A stretch of 64,000 nt of DNA. Source: Saccharomonospora marina XMU15. Lineage in GTDB: Bacteria > Actinomycetota > Actinomycetes > Mycobacteriales > Pseudonocardiaceae. The position numbers were made by a program, and so were the translations under genes. This document shows, piece after piece, positions 8,639-16,737 of this stretch (position 1 is the stretch's first letter; each line of letters begins with the position of its first letter). The notes below the pieces were generated by a model that saw only the letters and a program-made list of their open reading frames with translations, had not been told where the DNA came from and searched no databases. The stretch is from the NCBI RefSeq assembly GCF_000244955.1, contig NZ_CM001439.1, positions 4,324,643 to 4,388,642 of the forward strand, given 5' to 3'.

Positions 8639-9991
8639 GTGACGGCTCCAGCCCGGCCAATGACGTCCTCATCTCGCCCTGGCCAGACCCGTCCCCCGGG
8701 GTCGGCTAACGAGGTGGGGCGCGGGGCGGCACGACCATCCGGCGACACGACCGCTCCCCCTCCCGCCGATGGTCGCGCCGTCCCATCTTTCACGGGAAAC
8801 GAGGAACCGCCACCGCTGGTGGTAGTGCTCCCGGCGTTCTCCAATGGCGACACGGTTGCGCTCGTGGCCGAGCACACCGAGCAGGCGGTGTTGGCGACCG
8901 GGCTTTCCCGACCGATCTGCACCGTGTTGGTGGACACCAGTGCTGCGACGGACGAGAGGACGCGCGTGGCGTTCCAGAACGCCCGGTTGTGGGGTTCGCG
9001 TGTTGAACTGACGCTGCCGGGTGCTGGGTGGGGTGCCGCCGTGGCGCGGGGCTTGCGACACGCAGCTCAGGTCGGCGCCGAGGAAGTGGTGCTGGCCGAC
9101 CCGATCGCGCCTGCGGATCTTGAGGCACCGGCCGTGGAGTCACGGCTCGCGTCGGCGTTGCGCAGGCTGCGCGAGCAAGAGCGGCCGGGAGCTGTGTGCA
9201 GCCCATTGGCCGCGCCGTGGTGGCAGCGTCTGCTGGCCATCCATGTGCTGCGACCTCTATGCGCGCCTTCGCTGGGTTTGACGCTGGTGGACCCGCAAGC
9301 GCGCACGCTGGTGCTGTCTGGCGACGCCGTGCCCGATGTGCTGTCACCGTCCTGGGGTTTGATGCGCATGGGCTGGGAGCATGGGCACGGCCTGGGTCTG
9401 TTGGCAGCCGTTCGCGAGGCCGGCCTGGATGTCGGGCAGACCTTACCCCGTATTCCGCATCCGGAGGCATTCGCGCGGTCGATGAACCGGAGCCCGGTGG
9501 ATCGTCGTGAAGCGTCCGCCCTGCTGCCGACCGCGCTGCGCTTGGTGTCGGTCGCGTCCTCAGTACGCGATCCGGCCCCGGTGATGCCCTGGGTGGCAGA
9601 TCTCGGGTTGGCCAAGGGACAGCTTCCGCCGCCGGAGGTGTTCACCGCGATGCTGACGCAGTGCTCGCGGGCGGCCCAGGTGGTGGCTTCGCGACCGGGA
9701 GTTGCCGCGGGCTGGCCCGAGCCACTGCTGAACTCCTGGCACGCCGCTCGTGCACTGCAGGCCGATATTCCCGCGATCGCTGAGCGGTTGTGGCTGACGT
9801 ACCTCGCGCGGCTCGGGCCGTGGCTGCGCTTCGGCGCCAGCGCCGGTGGCTACACCGTGCCCGCCCGTCACTCGGTGGTCGCGGCGGCGCGCCAATTCTT
9901 GCTGGCCACCGGAACACCGGTCATGGCCGAGCAGTCCGCTGCGGACGTCCGCGGCGAGTCCATCGCCTCCTCGCTCCCCGGTACCGGTTGA
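8639..9991 (+). CDS. glycosyltransferase-like (GT-A fold) protein, degenerate
   Basis: About 450 residues from the GTG at 8639; TTG at 8615 is also in frame. After a disordered, proline-rich N-terminus it shows PLVVVLPAFSNGDTVA and CTVLVDTSAA, then GAGWGAAVARGLRHAAQVGAEEVVLADP. That is the order of a family 2 glycosyltransferase nucleotide-binding fold. The usual DxD is replaced by LADP, so it may not be active as a transferase. It is the first gene of a plus-strand operon with a small protein, a membrane protein, a HAD phosphatase and a methyltransferase. Function not known. Confidence 0.6.
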   Translation: MTAPARPMTSSSRPGQTRPPGSANEVGRGAARPSGDTTAPPPADGRAVPSFTGNEEPPPLVVVLPAFSNGDTVALVAEHTEQAVLATGLSRPICTVLVDTSAATDERTRVAFQNARLWGSRVELTLPGAGWGAAVARGLRHAAQVGAEEVVLADPIAPADLEAPAVESRLASALRRLREQERPGAVCSPLAAPWWQRLLAIHVLRPLCAPSLGLTLVDPQARTLVLSGDAVPDVLSPSWGLMRMGWEHGHGLGLLAAVREAGLDVGQTLPRIPHPEAFARSMNRSPVDRREASALLPTALRLVSVASSVRDPAPVMPWVADLGLAKGQLPPPEVFTAMLTQCSRAAQVVASRPGVAAGWPEPLLNSWHAARALQADIPAIAERLWLTYLARLGPWLRFGASAGGYTVPARHSVVAAARQFLLATGTPVMAEQSAADVRGESIASSLPGTG

Positions 9992-10056
9992 GCAGAACCG
10001 ACGCTCGCCGGACGCGTTCACGCGGAGTCATCTCGAAGAAGAAAGGTTCGGTTCGT

Positions 10057-10314
10057 ATGCCACGCCGACAACCAGCACGCGGTGCCGTGGACTGCACGAC
10101 GTTCAGGGGCCGCGACTGCGCGGAGGTGTTCGCGGGTGCCGCCGAATGGCTGGCCGACCCGGTACAGACCGGGATTCAGCTGTGGGCCGTCGATCTCGAC
10201 CAGCCCCGCCGCGTCGATCGCGAGTTCGACGACGCAGACGCGGACGTGTATCTCGAGCTGTTCTACCAGCGCTCCGATAACGAAGCGCGCAGCACGCAGG
10301 AGCAAGCAGAATGA
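10057..10314 (+). CDS. small acidic hypothetical protein
   Basis: An 85-residue protein; ATG at 10057 with a GAAGAAAGG site upstream. It contains two cysteines (VDCTTFRGRDCAEVF) and a predicted beta-rich acidic C-terminus (LWAVDLDQPRRVDREFDDADADVYLELFY). Its stop overlaps the start of the membrane-protein gene (ATGA). Not recognised. Confidence 0.65.
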   Translation: MPRRQPARGAVDCTTFRGRDCAEVFAGAAEWLADPVQTGIQLWAVDLDQPRRVDREFDDADADVYLELFYQRSDNEARSTQEQAE

Positions 10315-10931
10315 CCGCGGCGCCTCTCCCCGGCAGTGTCGTGGAGCGGGTCGCCCTGTTCGGGGCGCTCGCCAGCGCGTTCCATGGGGCGCATCTATGG
10401 GCGGATCATTGGTTGCAGCGGCCGAAAGACGCTGTCCTCAAAGGATTACACGGCGACGAGCTGGTGTATCCCAGCGATGGCACACCGGCTTCCGAGGTAG
10501 AAGTCCCGCGTGAGGATGAAACCCCGGTGCCGGCCCGTGTCGTCGGGCGCCGCGCGGCCACCGCTCATGTGCTGACCTACGCGGCCGGGCAGCTGGTCGT
10601 CACCGAGTTCGTCGCGCGCGTCCTCGGCCTGCGCCTGCCGTGGCGTGCCCGGGTGGCCGGTGCGGTGATCAACTTCGGGACGCACTGGATCATCGATCGG
10701 CGTCGTTTCCTGCTGTGGCTGGCGAAGCGGGTCAACCACAAGGACACCTTCATCGCCTACGCGACCGTGATGCGCAAGCCCGGCAGCGCACCGGACACCT
10801 CCGGGCCGGGCACCGCGCTCTACGACCTCGATCAGGGACTGCACAAGGCCCTGGGAATCGTGGCCGCGGCGGTGGCCGCCCGCCTTGCAGTACCCGGGTC
10901 GCGTCGCCGACGGCGAGGTGCCTCGTGCTGA
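10311..10931 (+). CDS. membrane protein, possibly DUF3307-like
   Basis: A 206-residue protein with hydrophobic segments around residues 85-105 (ATAHVLTYAAGQLVVTEFV), 115-130 and 180-195. Conserved-looking histidines sit in FHGAHLWADHWLQ, HVLTYAAG and NFGTHWIIDRRR, which resembles the pattern of the DUF3307 membrane family. It is coupled to both neighbours: it starts within the stop of the gene upstream and overlaps the HAD gene by seven bases. The role in the operon is unknown. Confidence 0.6.
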   Translation: MTAAPLPGSVVERVALFGALASAFHGAHLWADHWLQRPKDAVLKGLHGDELVYPSDGTPASEVEVPREDETPVPARVVGRRAATAHVLTYAAGQLVVTEFVARVLGLRLPWRARVAGAVINFGTHWIIDRRRFLLWLAKRVNHKDTFIAYATVMRKPGSAPDTSGPGTALYDLDQGLHKALGIVAAAVAARLAVPGSRRRRRGASC

Positions 10932-11575
10932 TCACCACCGACGTGGGCGACACCCTCGGCTCGTTCGACCGCCCGGGCACGGCCGAGGTGTTGCGGGAGA
11001 TCGCGCTGGCGCCGGACAACGCGGCCAAGATCGACCGCAACATCCTCCACGTCGTTCCCGAACTCACCGACGAGGTAGCTGAGCTGGTACGCGAGCGGTT
11101 GCTCATCAACCCCTCCGACTGGCCGCAGATCTGGCCGACCGGCGGGTTCACCGCCTACCCCGGCACGCTGGCCGCCTTGGCACGCCTCGCGGCCCTGGCA
11201 CCGGTGGTGGCGTTGTCGAACGTGTCCTGCATAGCCGGGCCCGCCAGGATGGGCGACCTTCTCGACCAGTGCGGGCGGCACCTCGCCGGGATTTACACCA
11301 GCTACCAGCTGCGTGCACGCAAACCCCAGCGCCGATGCTGGACCACGATCGCCGCCGAGCGCCAGGTGCCGGTCAGCGACATCGTGCACCTCGGGGACCG
11401 GGTGCCCGAGGACGTCCGGGGAGCGCTCGCCGCCGGGTGCCGGGCCGCCGTGCTCGTCAACACCCGCGACGTCGACGTCCCGGGCGACGTTGACCGCGAC
11501 CCGCGTGTCGCCGTGGTGCCCGATCTCGCCGGTGCCGCCGAGCACCTCGCCGGACTGGCCGGAGCAGCTGCATGA
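10925..11575 (+). CDS. HAD-superfamily hydrolase
   Basis: A 216-residue phosphatase-like protein. The GTG at 10925 overlaps the previous gene. Motif I is VLITTDVGDTLG: the nucleophile Asp is present, but the usual second Asp is Gly, so general acid function may be lost or moved. Motif II is ALSNVSC, motif III Lys is in RARKPQRRCW and motif IV is HLGDRVPEDV. The cap is small and helical. HADs of this size dephosphorylate small metabolites; substrate unknown. It is cotranscribed with the methyltransferase downstream (ATGA overlap). Confidence 0.75.
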   Translation: MLITTDVGDTLGSFDRPGTAEVLREIALAPDNAAKIDRNILHVVPELTDEVAELVRERLLINPSDWPQIWPTGGFTAYPGTLAALARLAALAPVVALSNVSCIAGPARMGDLLDQCGRHLAGIYTSYQLRARKPQRRCWTTIAAERQVPVSDIVHLGDRVPEDVRGALAAGCRAAVLVNTRDVDVPGDVDRDPRVAVVPDLAGAAEHLAGLAGAAA

Positions 11576-12582
11576 GCGTGACGATCTCGCCGATGCCCGA
11601 GGAGCGCGGGCGCTATTGGAACGGGTTGTGTTCCCATCCGCAGGGCGGGTGCGGGGCGGCCCTTACCTGGCCACACAACCGGATTCGCCAGCAGCGCCAT
11701 TGGGGCGAACTGCCGCGCTTGTGCCTGTGTTACCCGCATATCTCGCGGGTGGAGAACGCGATCGTCGCCAACGGCGACCGGGCATGGCTGCTCGATCGCA
11801 AGGTTGCCGAGGAAATGAAACGTATCGCCCCGTACGCGAAAACGGCGCTGCGGATGCGGCGCGCCTTTACGTCCCGGGTCATCGAGTGCGCGCTGGACGA
11901 AGGCATCACCCAGTTCGTGGAATTGGGGTCAGGACACGTGCACACCAGCGCGGCACACGCTGCGGTGATCGGCGCGGACGCGGAGCAGGATCCCACGATC
12001 GTGCTCGTCGACCACGACCCGCTCGTCCTTGCCCACGGTCGGGGCGACTTCGAGGACGACCCCGGCGCTCGGCAGCGATCGGCCATGGTGCGGGGAAACG
12101 TCTTCGCTGTCGGCACGATGCTCACCCACTTGTCCAAGAAGGGATTGCTCGACCTCGACCAGCGCGTGTGCGTACTGGCAGTCGACCTCTTGCACTTCGC
12201 CGAACCCGAGATCGACGGCCGTTCCGTGCCGCGGCGCCTGGCGCAACGCCTGCACCCGGGCAGCCTGGTCGCGATCACCCACCTGACGGACGAGCCGTTG
12301 CTCGCGCCCGCGAACGCCGACGATCTGGTGGCCTTGCGCGCGGTCACCGCCCGCTGGTGCCGAGCACACCAACGCTGTGCGCCCCCGCACCCTCGGCCTT
12401 GCAGCGTCGACGAGTTCGCCCGGCTGGTCGCTGATCTCGATCTGCTCGACCCGGGCATCACCACGACCCGGCGCTGGCCCGACCCGGAGGAGACACGCCA
12501 CCCCCGCGCGCCCTACACCCTCGCCGCGGTCGGACGCGTCCCCGAACGCCGCGCCGACGCCATCAGGATGGGCGCACCATGA
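11572..12582 (+). CDS. SAM-dependent methyltransferase (PF04672-like)
   Basis: A 336-residue protein of the S-adenosyl methyltransferase family common in actinomycetes (DUF574/PF04672). The SAM-binding region is VELGSGHVHT, followed by IVLVDHDPLVLAHGR and the substrate-side RAITHLTDEP-like block (VAITHLTDEPLL). The N-terminal ~100 residues differ from the short form at 15662 and contain several cysteines (GLCSHPQGGCGAAL, CLCYPH), perhaps a metal site. It is the fifth gene of the operon starting at 8639. Known family structures bind SAM, but substrates are poorly defined. Confidence 0.8.
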   Translation: MSVTISPMPEERGRYWNGLCSHPQGGCGAALTWPHNRIRQQRHWGELPRLCLCYPHISRVENAIVANGDRAWLLDRKVAEEMKRIAPYAKTALRMRRAFTSRVIECALDEGITQFVELGSGHVHTSAAHAAVIGADAEQDPTIVLVDHDPLVLAHGRGDFEDDPGARQRSAMVRGNVFAVGTMLTHLSKKGLLDLDQRVCVLAVDLLHFAEPEIDGRSVPRRLAQRLHPGSLVAITHLTDEPLLAPANADDLVALRAVTARWCRAHQRCAPPHPRPCSVDEFARLVADLDLLDPGITTTRRWPDPEETRHPRAPYTLAAVGRVPERRADAIRMGAP

Positions 12583-12603
12583 TCCACAACGACCGGTCTG
12601 ACG

Positions 12604-12975
12604 ATGAGCCCGATCCTCCTCGTCGGCCTTTCGGCCGCGCTGCTGGTGGCCGGCGCTGTGCTCGCCGTGCGAGCCCGCGCTCGCCGTCGGCGACGGCGCT
12701 GGAACGAGCGCCCGGACTCGGTTGCGGCGATAGCCGCCCGCGTCGAAGCCGAGCAGAAACAGCCACCACCCCCGACCTGGCCGGTACACGACCGCGACCT
12801 CCGGGCTACCAGTCCGGAACGCGAGCAGCCGACGCTGCGGCTTCCCCCAGTCCGCACACCACAGGCACGGCCACGAGCCGGGCCCCGGCCCTACCTGCGA
12901 CACGCTCCTCGCTCCACACAACCGGGCGACGCCGACACCACTGAGGCCAAGACACCTCCGTCTGAACCGCACTAG
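12604..12975 (+). CDS. small single-span membrane protein
   Basis: A 123-residue protein with one N-terminal membrane segment (ILLVGLSAALLVAGAVLAV, residues 4-22), followed by a strongly basic RARARRRRRR and a proline-rich, disordered tail. The topology would be a short periplasmic start with the tail in the cytoplasm. The competing frame from 12579 has an ATGA overlap but only shadow-like composition, so I prefer this one. Ribosome site is weak. Confidence 0.5.
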   Translation: MSPILLVGLSAALLVAGAVLAVRARARRRRRRWNERPDSVAAIAARVEAEQKQPPPPTWPVHDRDLRATSPEREQPTLRLPPVRTPQARPRAGPRPYLRHAPRSTQPGDADTTEAKTPPSEPH

Positions 12976-13152
12976 CCGCGCTGCCACGACGGTCGAGGCT
13001 CGCGGCCCATCACCCCACGAACCGTGTCCGCAGCCGTAAGGCCAACTGCGCACGCGGTCCCGTCCGACGCCGTCAAGGCCGGGGACCTCGGCCCCTTTCC
13101 GGGCAACGCATAGCACCGACCATTGACACCCTTTAGGAAGGCCACCACCGGA

Positions 13153-13722
13153 ATGCTCCAGCTATTCGGCACCATGCTGCCCCGTGTCCGGGACGTACTC
13201 GACCCGATCGTCGGGACCGGCCGCCACGGGCGCCCGCCCGCCGACGACGGAACCGTTGACCCGCTGATCGCCTGGTTTACCTCTCGCGGCTGGACAATTC
13301 TCGATCGCGACTCAGAAATCGTCGCCAACTTCTACTACCCCGCGAGTTTCGGTGACGCGCTCGACGATGACAACCGCCGGTACCCCGCGGCCGATGTCGG
13401 CTTGAACGAACTCGAATGCGACCTCTACCGCGACGGTGAGCACTGGATCGCCCGCTTCACCTCGTGCGGCACCATCATCGGCTGCGCTCGTCACCGCAGT
13501 ACACCGCTCATCATCGGCCTGCACACCGGTGTCTTTCCCGCCGTGCTGGTCCGACTGGAACACCATGCGCGCACGCTCCACCCCGACGAGATCTCCCGTT
13601 GCCTGATCTTCGGCCCGTGTGGCAGCAACGACAATCCCAGTGAGCCCTGCCGAACCGGCGTGCCGGGACACGACAAACCCGCTCTGCACGCCGTGACCGA
13701 ACGCGCAGACATCGTCGAATAG
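13153..13722 (+). CDS. hypothetical protein
   Basis: A 189-residue soluble protein; ATG at 13153 with AGGAAGG at 13134-13140. Readable features are DPLIAWFTSRGWTILDRDSEIVANFYYP, a mixed alpha/beta start, and later HTGVFPAVLVRLEHHARTLHPDE. No known domain is recognised. It stands alone between the methyltransferase operon and the secreted protease. Confidence 0.6.
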   Translation: MLQLFGTMLPRVRDVLDPIVGTGRHGRPPADDGTVDPLIAWFTSRGWTILDRDSEIVANFYYPASFGDALDDDNRRYPAADVGLNELECDLYRDGEHWIARFTSCGTIIGCARHRSTPLIIGLHTGVFPAVLVRLEHHARTLHPDEISRCLIFGPCGSNDNPSEPCRTGVPGHDKPALHAVTERADIVE

Positions 13723-13844
13723 CCGGGGCCAGCCACCGATGCCGTTCAGCCATCCAGGCCGCGGGCCACCGATCTGCCCGGACCGCAGCGAATCCATTTG
13801 TGGACAAATCGTCGCTTTTCTTTTCGGATGGGAAGACAACCTTC

Positions 13845-14747
13845 GTGAACAGAAAGATCATGTCGTTCGCAGCAGCCGTCACAGTGAGCATCGCTGCCGC
13901 GTTGACCGCCCCGGTGACCGCAGCGGTCGCCGACACCCCGCCTCCGGTCGAGCCGATGATCGTCGGCGGGCACCCGGCCACGAGCGCGCCGGCCGGTATC
14001 ACCTCGCTGCAGTACGACGCGCCCGCGCACGGCGCCAAGTTCGTCAACTACCACACCTGCGGCGGGGCGCTGGTGTTTCGGGGCTGGGCGGTCACCGCCG
14101 CGCACTGCGTCACTGACCCGCCAGCGGGTGCGGCCAGCGGGTCCACGGCCCGGCGATTCGCAGCCGACGCGGCGCCGATCCCGACCGCGGATAAGGCGTT
14201 TCACGTCCGGGTCGGCAGTCTCGATCGGCTCTCCGGCGGGGAAACCGCGACGGTGACCAAGATCGTGGTCCACCCCGGCTGGAACTGGGCCCAGGGCGCG
14301 CCCAAGAACACGGTCTCGGACATCGCCATGCTCAAGCTCGACCACCTGCTCCAGCAGCCGACGGTGCAACTGGCGCGCGACACCGCCCGTCGGGGCAGCA
14401 AGATCAGCCTCTACGGCTGGGGCGTGACCGAGCCCGACAGCACCAGCACCGACCTGCCGCTGCACCTGCAACAGCTCGACACCCGTGTCACCGCGCCCTC
14501 CCGCTGCGCGGACGCGGCCATGTCCGTCGGCGAGCTGTGCACCGACAATCCCTCGGGCACGGACGGCAGCTGCTACGGAGACTCCGGCGGGCCCGCCCTG
14601 GCCACCGTCAACGGCGTGCAGCAACTCGTCGGCGGCGCCAGCCGCGCCGCCACCGAGTTCTGCGGCACCGCGCCCGATGTGTACACCAGCTCGCCAGACT
14701 TCCGGGACTGGATCTACCACGTCGCCCGCACTGGCAACGCCACCTGA
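13845..14747 (+). CDS. secreted trypsin-like serine protease (S1 family)
   Basis: A 300-residue exported protease. The GTG at 13845 follows GGAAGAC; it gives an N-terminal signal peptide (VNRKIMSFAAAVTVSIAAAL, with cleavage likely after the alanines near TAAVADT). The mature chain begins near IVGGHPAT, the usual trypsin activation site. The catalytic triad is visible: His in VTAAHC, Asp in SDIAMLKL and Ser in GDSGGPAL. Cysteines pair as in trypsins (TCGG with AHC; CYGDSGG). An upstream ATG at 13800 would place extra residues before the signal peptide. It acts outside the cell. A role in precursor processing of the nearby lanthipeptide is possible but only a guess. Confidence 0.92.
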   Translation: MNRKIMSFAAAVTVSIAAALTAPVTAAVADTPPPVEPMIVGGHPATSAPAGITSLQYDAPAHGAKFVNYHTCGGALVFRGWAVTAAHCVTDPPAGAASGSTARRFAADAAPIPTADKAFHVRVGSLDRLSGGETATVTKIVVHPGWNWAQGAPKNTVSDIAMLKLDHLLQQPTVQLARDTARRGSKISLYGWGVTEPDSTSTDLPLHLQQLDTRVTAPSRCADAAMSVGELCTDNPSGTDGSCYGDSGGPALATVNGVQQLVGGASRAATEFCGTAPDVYTSSPDFRDWIYHVARTGNAT

Positions 14748-14760
14748 CACCACACCCGGA

Positions 14761-14792
14761 GTGCCGCGCGTCGTTCACGCGGCGCGTGGCAC
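14761..14792 (+). terminator. possible hairpin terminator after protease gene
   Basis: GTGCCGCGCG at 14761-14770 pairs with CGCGTGGCAC at 14783-14792 over ten base pairs with one G-U pair, 14 bases after the protease stop. There is no T-run, so termination strength is uncertain. Confidence 0.4.
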
Positions 14793-14831
14793 CTCGGGCC
14801 TACCGACCTCACCTTCGGGACACCGACGCCG

Positions 14832-15026
14832 ATGAACCACCCCGCCAGCAGCCCACCGACCGCCGCTCCGCGATGGCCGAGGCCGAACTTCCTCCGGTTC
14901 GAATACCCCAACACCGCCCGGACCTATGACTGGGCGGCCGGGGGCAGCTTCCCGATCAGCCAGGAGGACCCCATCCTGCACTTCGCCGCCGCCCGCGTCC
15001 CCGATACCGGCATCCCGAGCCGGTGA
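14832..15026 (+). CDS. small hypothetical protein
   Basis: A 64-residue proline-rich protein with a central FLRFEYPNTARTYDW segment. The ribosome site is poor, but its stop overlaps the GTG of the next gene (GTGA), which supports it being translated. Not recognised. Confidence 0.4.
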   Translation: MNHPASSPPTAAPRWPRPNFLRFEYPNTARTYDWAAGGSFPISQEDPILHFAAARVPDTGIPSR

Positions 15027-15610
15027 CGGGCAGCCGGGCCGCCAGCGCCGCTGCCCGGCGCCCTGGCATGCAACTGCCGCCACCGGGACTGACCGTCCGC
15101 TACGAGGCCGGGGCGTCCCTGCAGAGCCTCGCCCGCAGCTACAGGATGTCCGTCAAGACCGTCCGTGCGCTCCTGGTCAGCGCCGGGGTCCAGATCCGTC
15201 CACCCGGCCGCAGAAAACGCACCGGGCACTCCTCCGGCACGACCGCGAACGCCGCGCGGAGTCACCCTGCGCCTGCCGACACGGCGGAACTGGCCACCGT
15301 CCACCAGCTACGACTACCACCCACCGGCCACGCAGATTTCCCGATCGACGAAGACCCGCCGATCTGGCCGACGTTCGACCTCGACCCGCCACCGCAGCCG
15401 AGGGCACAACCACTCGCGCCGGCCACACCCGGCCAGCCGTGCATCGGATACAACACACCCCACCTCGTGCACGTGATCGCCGACAGACCAGTGTCAGCCA
15501 AAGCCGGCGACCACACCGCCGCGATGACCCGATGCGGACGCGTCGGCCTCGTCGACGCACCCATCCCTCCGGAGGCTCAGGTCTGCGCCGCATGCCACCC
15601 GGCTTGCTAA
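15023..15610 (+). CDS. HTH-containing protein with cysteine tail
   Basis: A 195-residue protein from the GTG at 15023. Residues about 25-60 (RYEAGASLQSLARSYRMSVKTVRALLVSAG) form a resolvase/Hin-like helix-turn-helix of the kind used for strand-switching or regulation. The middle is proline-rich. The C-terminus carries a possible zinc site (MTRCGRVGLV, VCAACHPAC). No nuclease or recombinase domain is visible. It converges with the methyltransferase at 15662. Confidence 0.6.
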   Translation: MTGSRAASAAARRPGMQLPPPGLTVRYEAGASLQSLARSYRMSVKTVRALLVSAGVQIRPPGRRKRTGHSSGTTANAARSHPAPADTAELATVHQLRLPPTGHADFPIDEDPPIWPTFDLDPPPQPRAQPLAPATPGQPCIGYNTPHLVHVIADRPVSAKAGDHTAAMTRCGRVGLVDAPIPPEAQVCAACHPAC

Positions 15611-15661
15611 TCCGTCGGCGTCCGCGTTGTCAACGGAGGTTGTAGCCCCTCTTGAGGTCAA

Positions 15662-16486
15662 TCAGGGCTTGGTGGCGATCGCGGCCAGTCCGAGCGCGCG
15701 GGTCGGTGCCGGTGTGGTCAGGGCGGGGCCGTCGGGCCACCAGTTGTCGAGCGCCACCAAGCCGGGGGGCAGGAGTTGCAGGCCGTCAAGGAGAGCGTCG
15801 ATCTCGGTCCGGGTGCGATAGCGGCCGGAGCCGGGGCAGCGGGTTTGCCATGCGGTTTCGAGGGCGCGGGCAGCGTCGTGCCCCGCGCCGATTTCGGGGT
15901 CGAACCAGTGGCTGACCGCGACGGCGGAGCCGGGGGCGAGGGCGTCGCGGTAGGTGGCCATGAGCTTGTCGGGATGGGCGTCGTCGTCGACGTGGTGCAG
16001 GGTATCGGTCAGCAAAACCGCGATCGGCCGGCTGAAGTCGAGCAGGGCGCCCGCGGCGGGCAAGAGTTCTTCGGGGTAGGTGTAATCGGTCTGGACGACC
16101 AGTACGCGGTCGTTGTCCTGCAGCAGGGCACGGCCGTGAGCCACCACGATGCAGTCGGCGTCGGCGTAGACCACGCGGGCTTCGGGATCGTGCCGCTGGG
16201 CGATCTCGTGCGTGTTGTCGATCGGAGCGGGCAGTCCGACGCCGCAGTCGAGGAACTGGTCGAAACCGCTGGCGGCGAGGTAGCGCACCGCGCGGGTGTG
16301 CCAGGCACGCTCGGCCCGCACGAGATCACGAAAGCCGGGGGCGGCGTGTTCGAGTTCGGCCAGCAGTTCCCGGTCGATGGCGTAGTTGTCCTTGCCACCC
16401 AGTGCCGCGTCCCGCACGCGGGCTACCCCAGGCCGTGTGGTGTCCAGCGAGGGACACCACGGGTGCGTGCTGGTGATGTGCGCCAT
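15662..16486 (-). CDS. SAM-dependent methyltransferase (PF04672-like), lanthipeptide-cluster side
   Basis: A 274-residue methyltransferase of the PF04672 family. Its SAM fold shows LDCGVGLPA, then VYADADCIVVAHGR and AVLLTDTLHHVDDD, and it opens with the typical VARVRDAALGGKDNYAID. ATG at 16486 follows GGGGAGG. It lies downstream of the lanthipeptide genes on the same strand, 251 bases after the elimination-domain gene. The spacing and the inverted repeat in the gap suggest its own control. It may tailor the peptide or be an independent gene. Confidence 0.85.
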   Translation of the reverse strand: MAHITSTHPWCPSLDTTRPGVARVRDAALGGKDNYAIDRELLAELEHAAPGFRDLVRAERAWHTRAVRYLAASGFDQFLDCGVGLPAPIDNTHEIAQRHDPEARVVYADADCIVVAHGRALLQDNDRVLVVQTDYTYPEELLPAAGALLDFSRPIAVLLTDTLHHVDDDAHPDKLMATYRDALAPGSAVAVSHWFDPEIGAGHDAARALETAWQTRCPGSGRYRTRTEIDALLDGLQLLPPGLVALDNWWPDGPALTTPAPTRALGLAAIATKP

Positions 16487-16506
16487 GACTGGCCTCCCCG
16501 AGGGCA

Positions 16507-16534
16507 GGTTCGTTCACCCCGACTCGAACGAACC
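16507..16534. promoter_or_regulatory. perfect inverted repeat upstream of PF04672 methyltransferase
   Basis: GGTTCGTTC at 16507-16515 and GAACGAACC at 16526-16534 are perfect nine-base inverted arms around a ten-base spacer, 20 bases upstream of the methyltransferase start. The geometry, two half-sites about two helical turns apart, suits a dimeric repressor. Which regulator binds is not known. Confidence 0.55.
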
Positions 16535-16737
16535 CATTGACACTGTAACTTCACCCGCGCACCGCTGGAGCGGAGCGAACGGGACGCGACGGCCCAGGGG
16601 TCCAGTTCCGAGTGAAGGTGTGACCGAGATCCGCGATGCCAATGACGGAAGACCGGTGCGCGTCATCGCACGGATCTCCGCAGAGGCGACCCGGTGCGTC
16701 GTGGTCGCCGTCGGCTGGTAGTCGGCTCGCATGGGCG

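Noticed and set aside
12579-12944. Frame with ATGA overlap to the methyltransferase stop
   Set aside because: Composition is arginine/proline/alanine-rich shadow; the frame from 12604 has a real membrane segment.
13123-13152. TTGACA as promoter or TTG start for the gene at 13153
   Set aside because: A ribosome site lies directly behind it, leaving no room for a -10 box; as a start it would add residues upstream of a better ATG.
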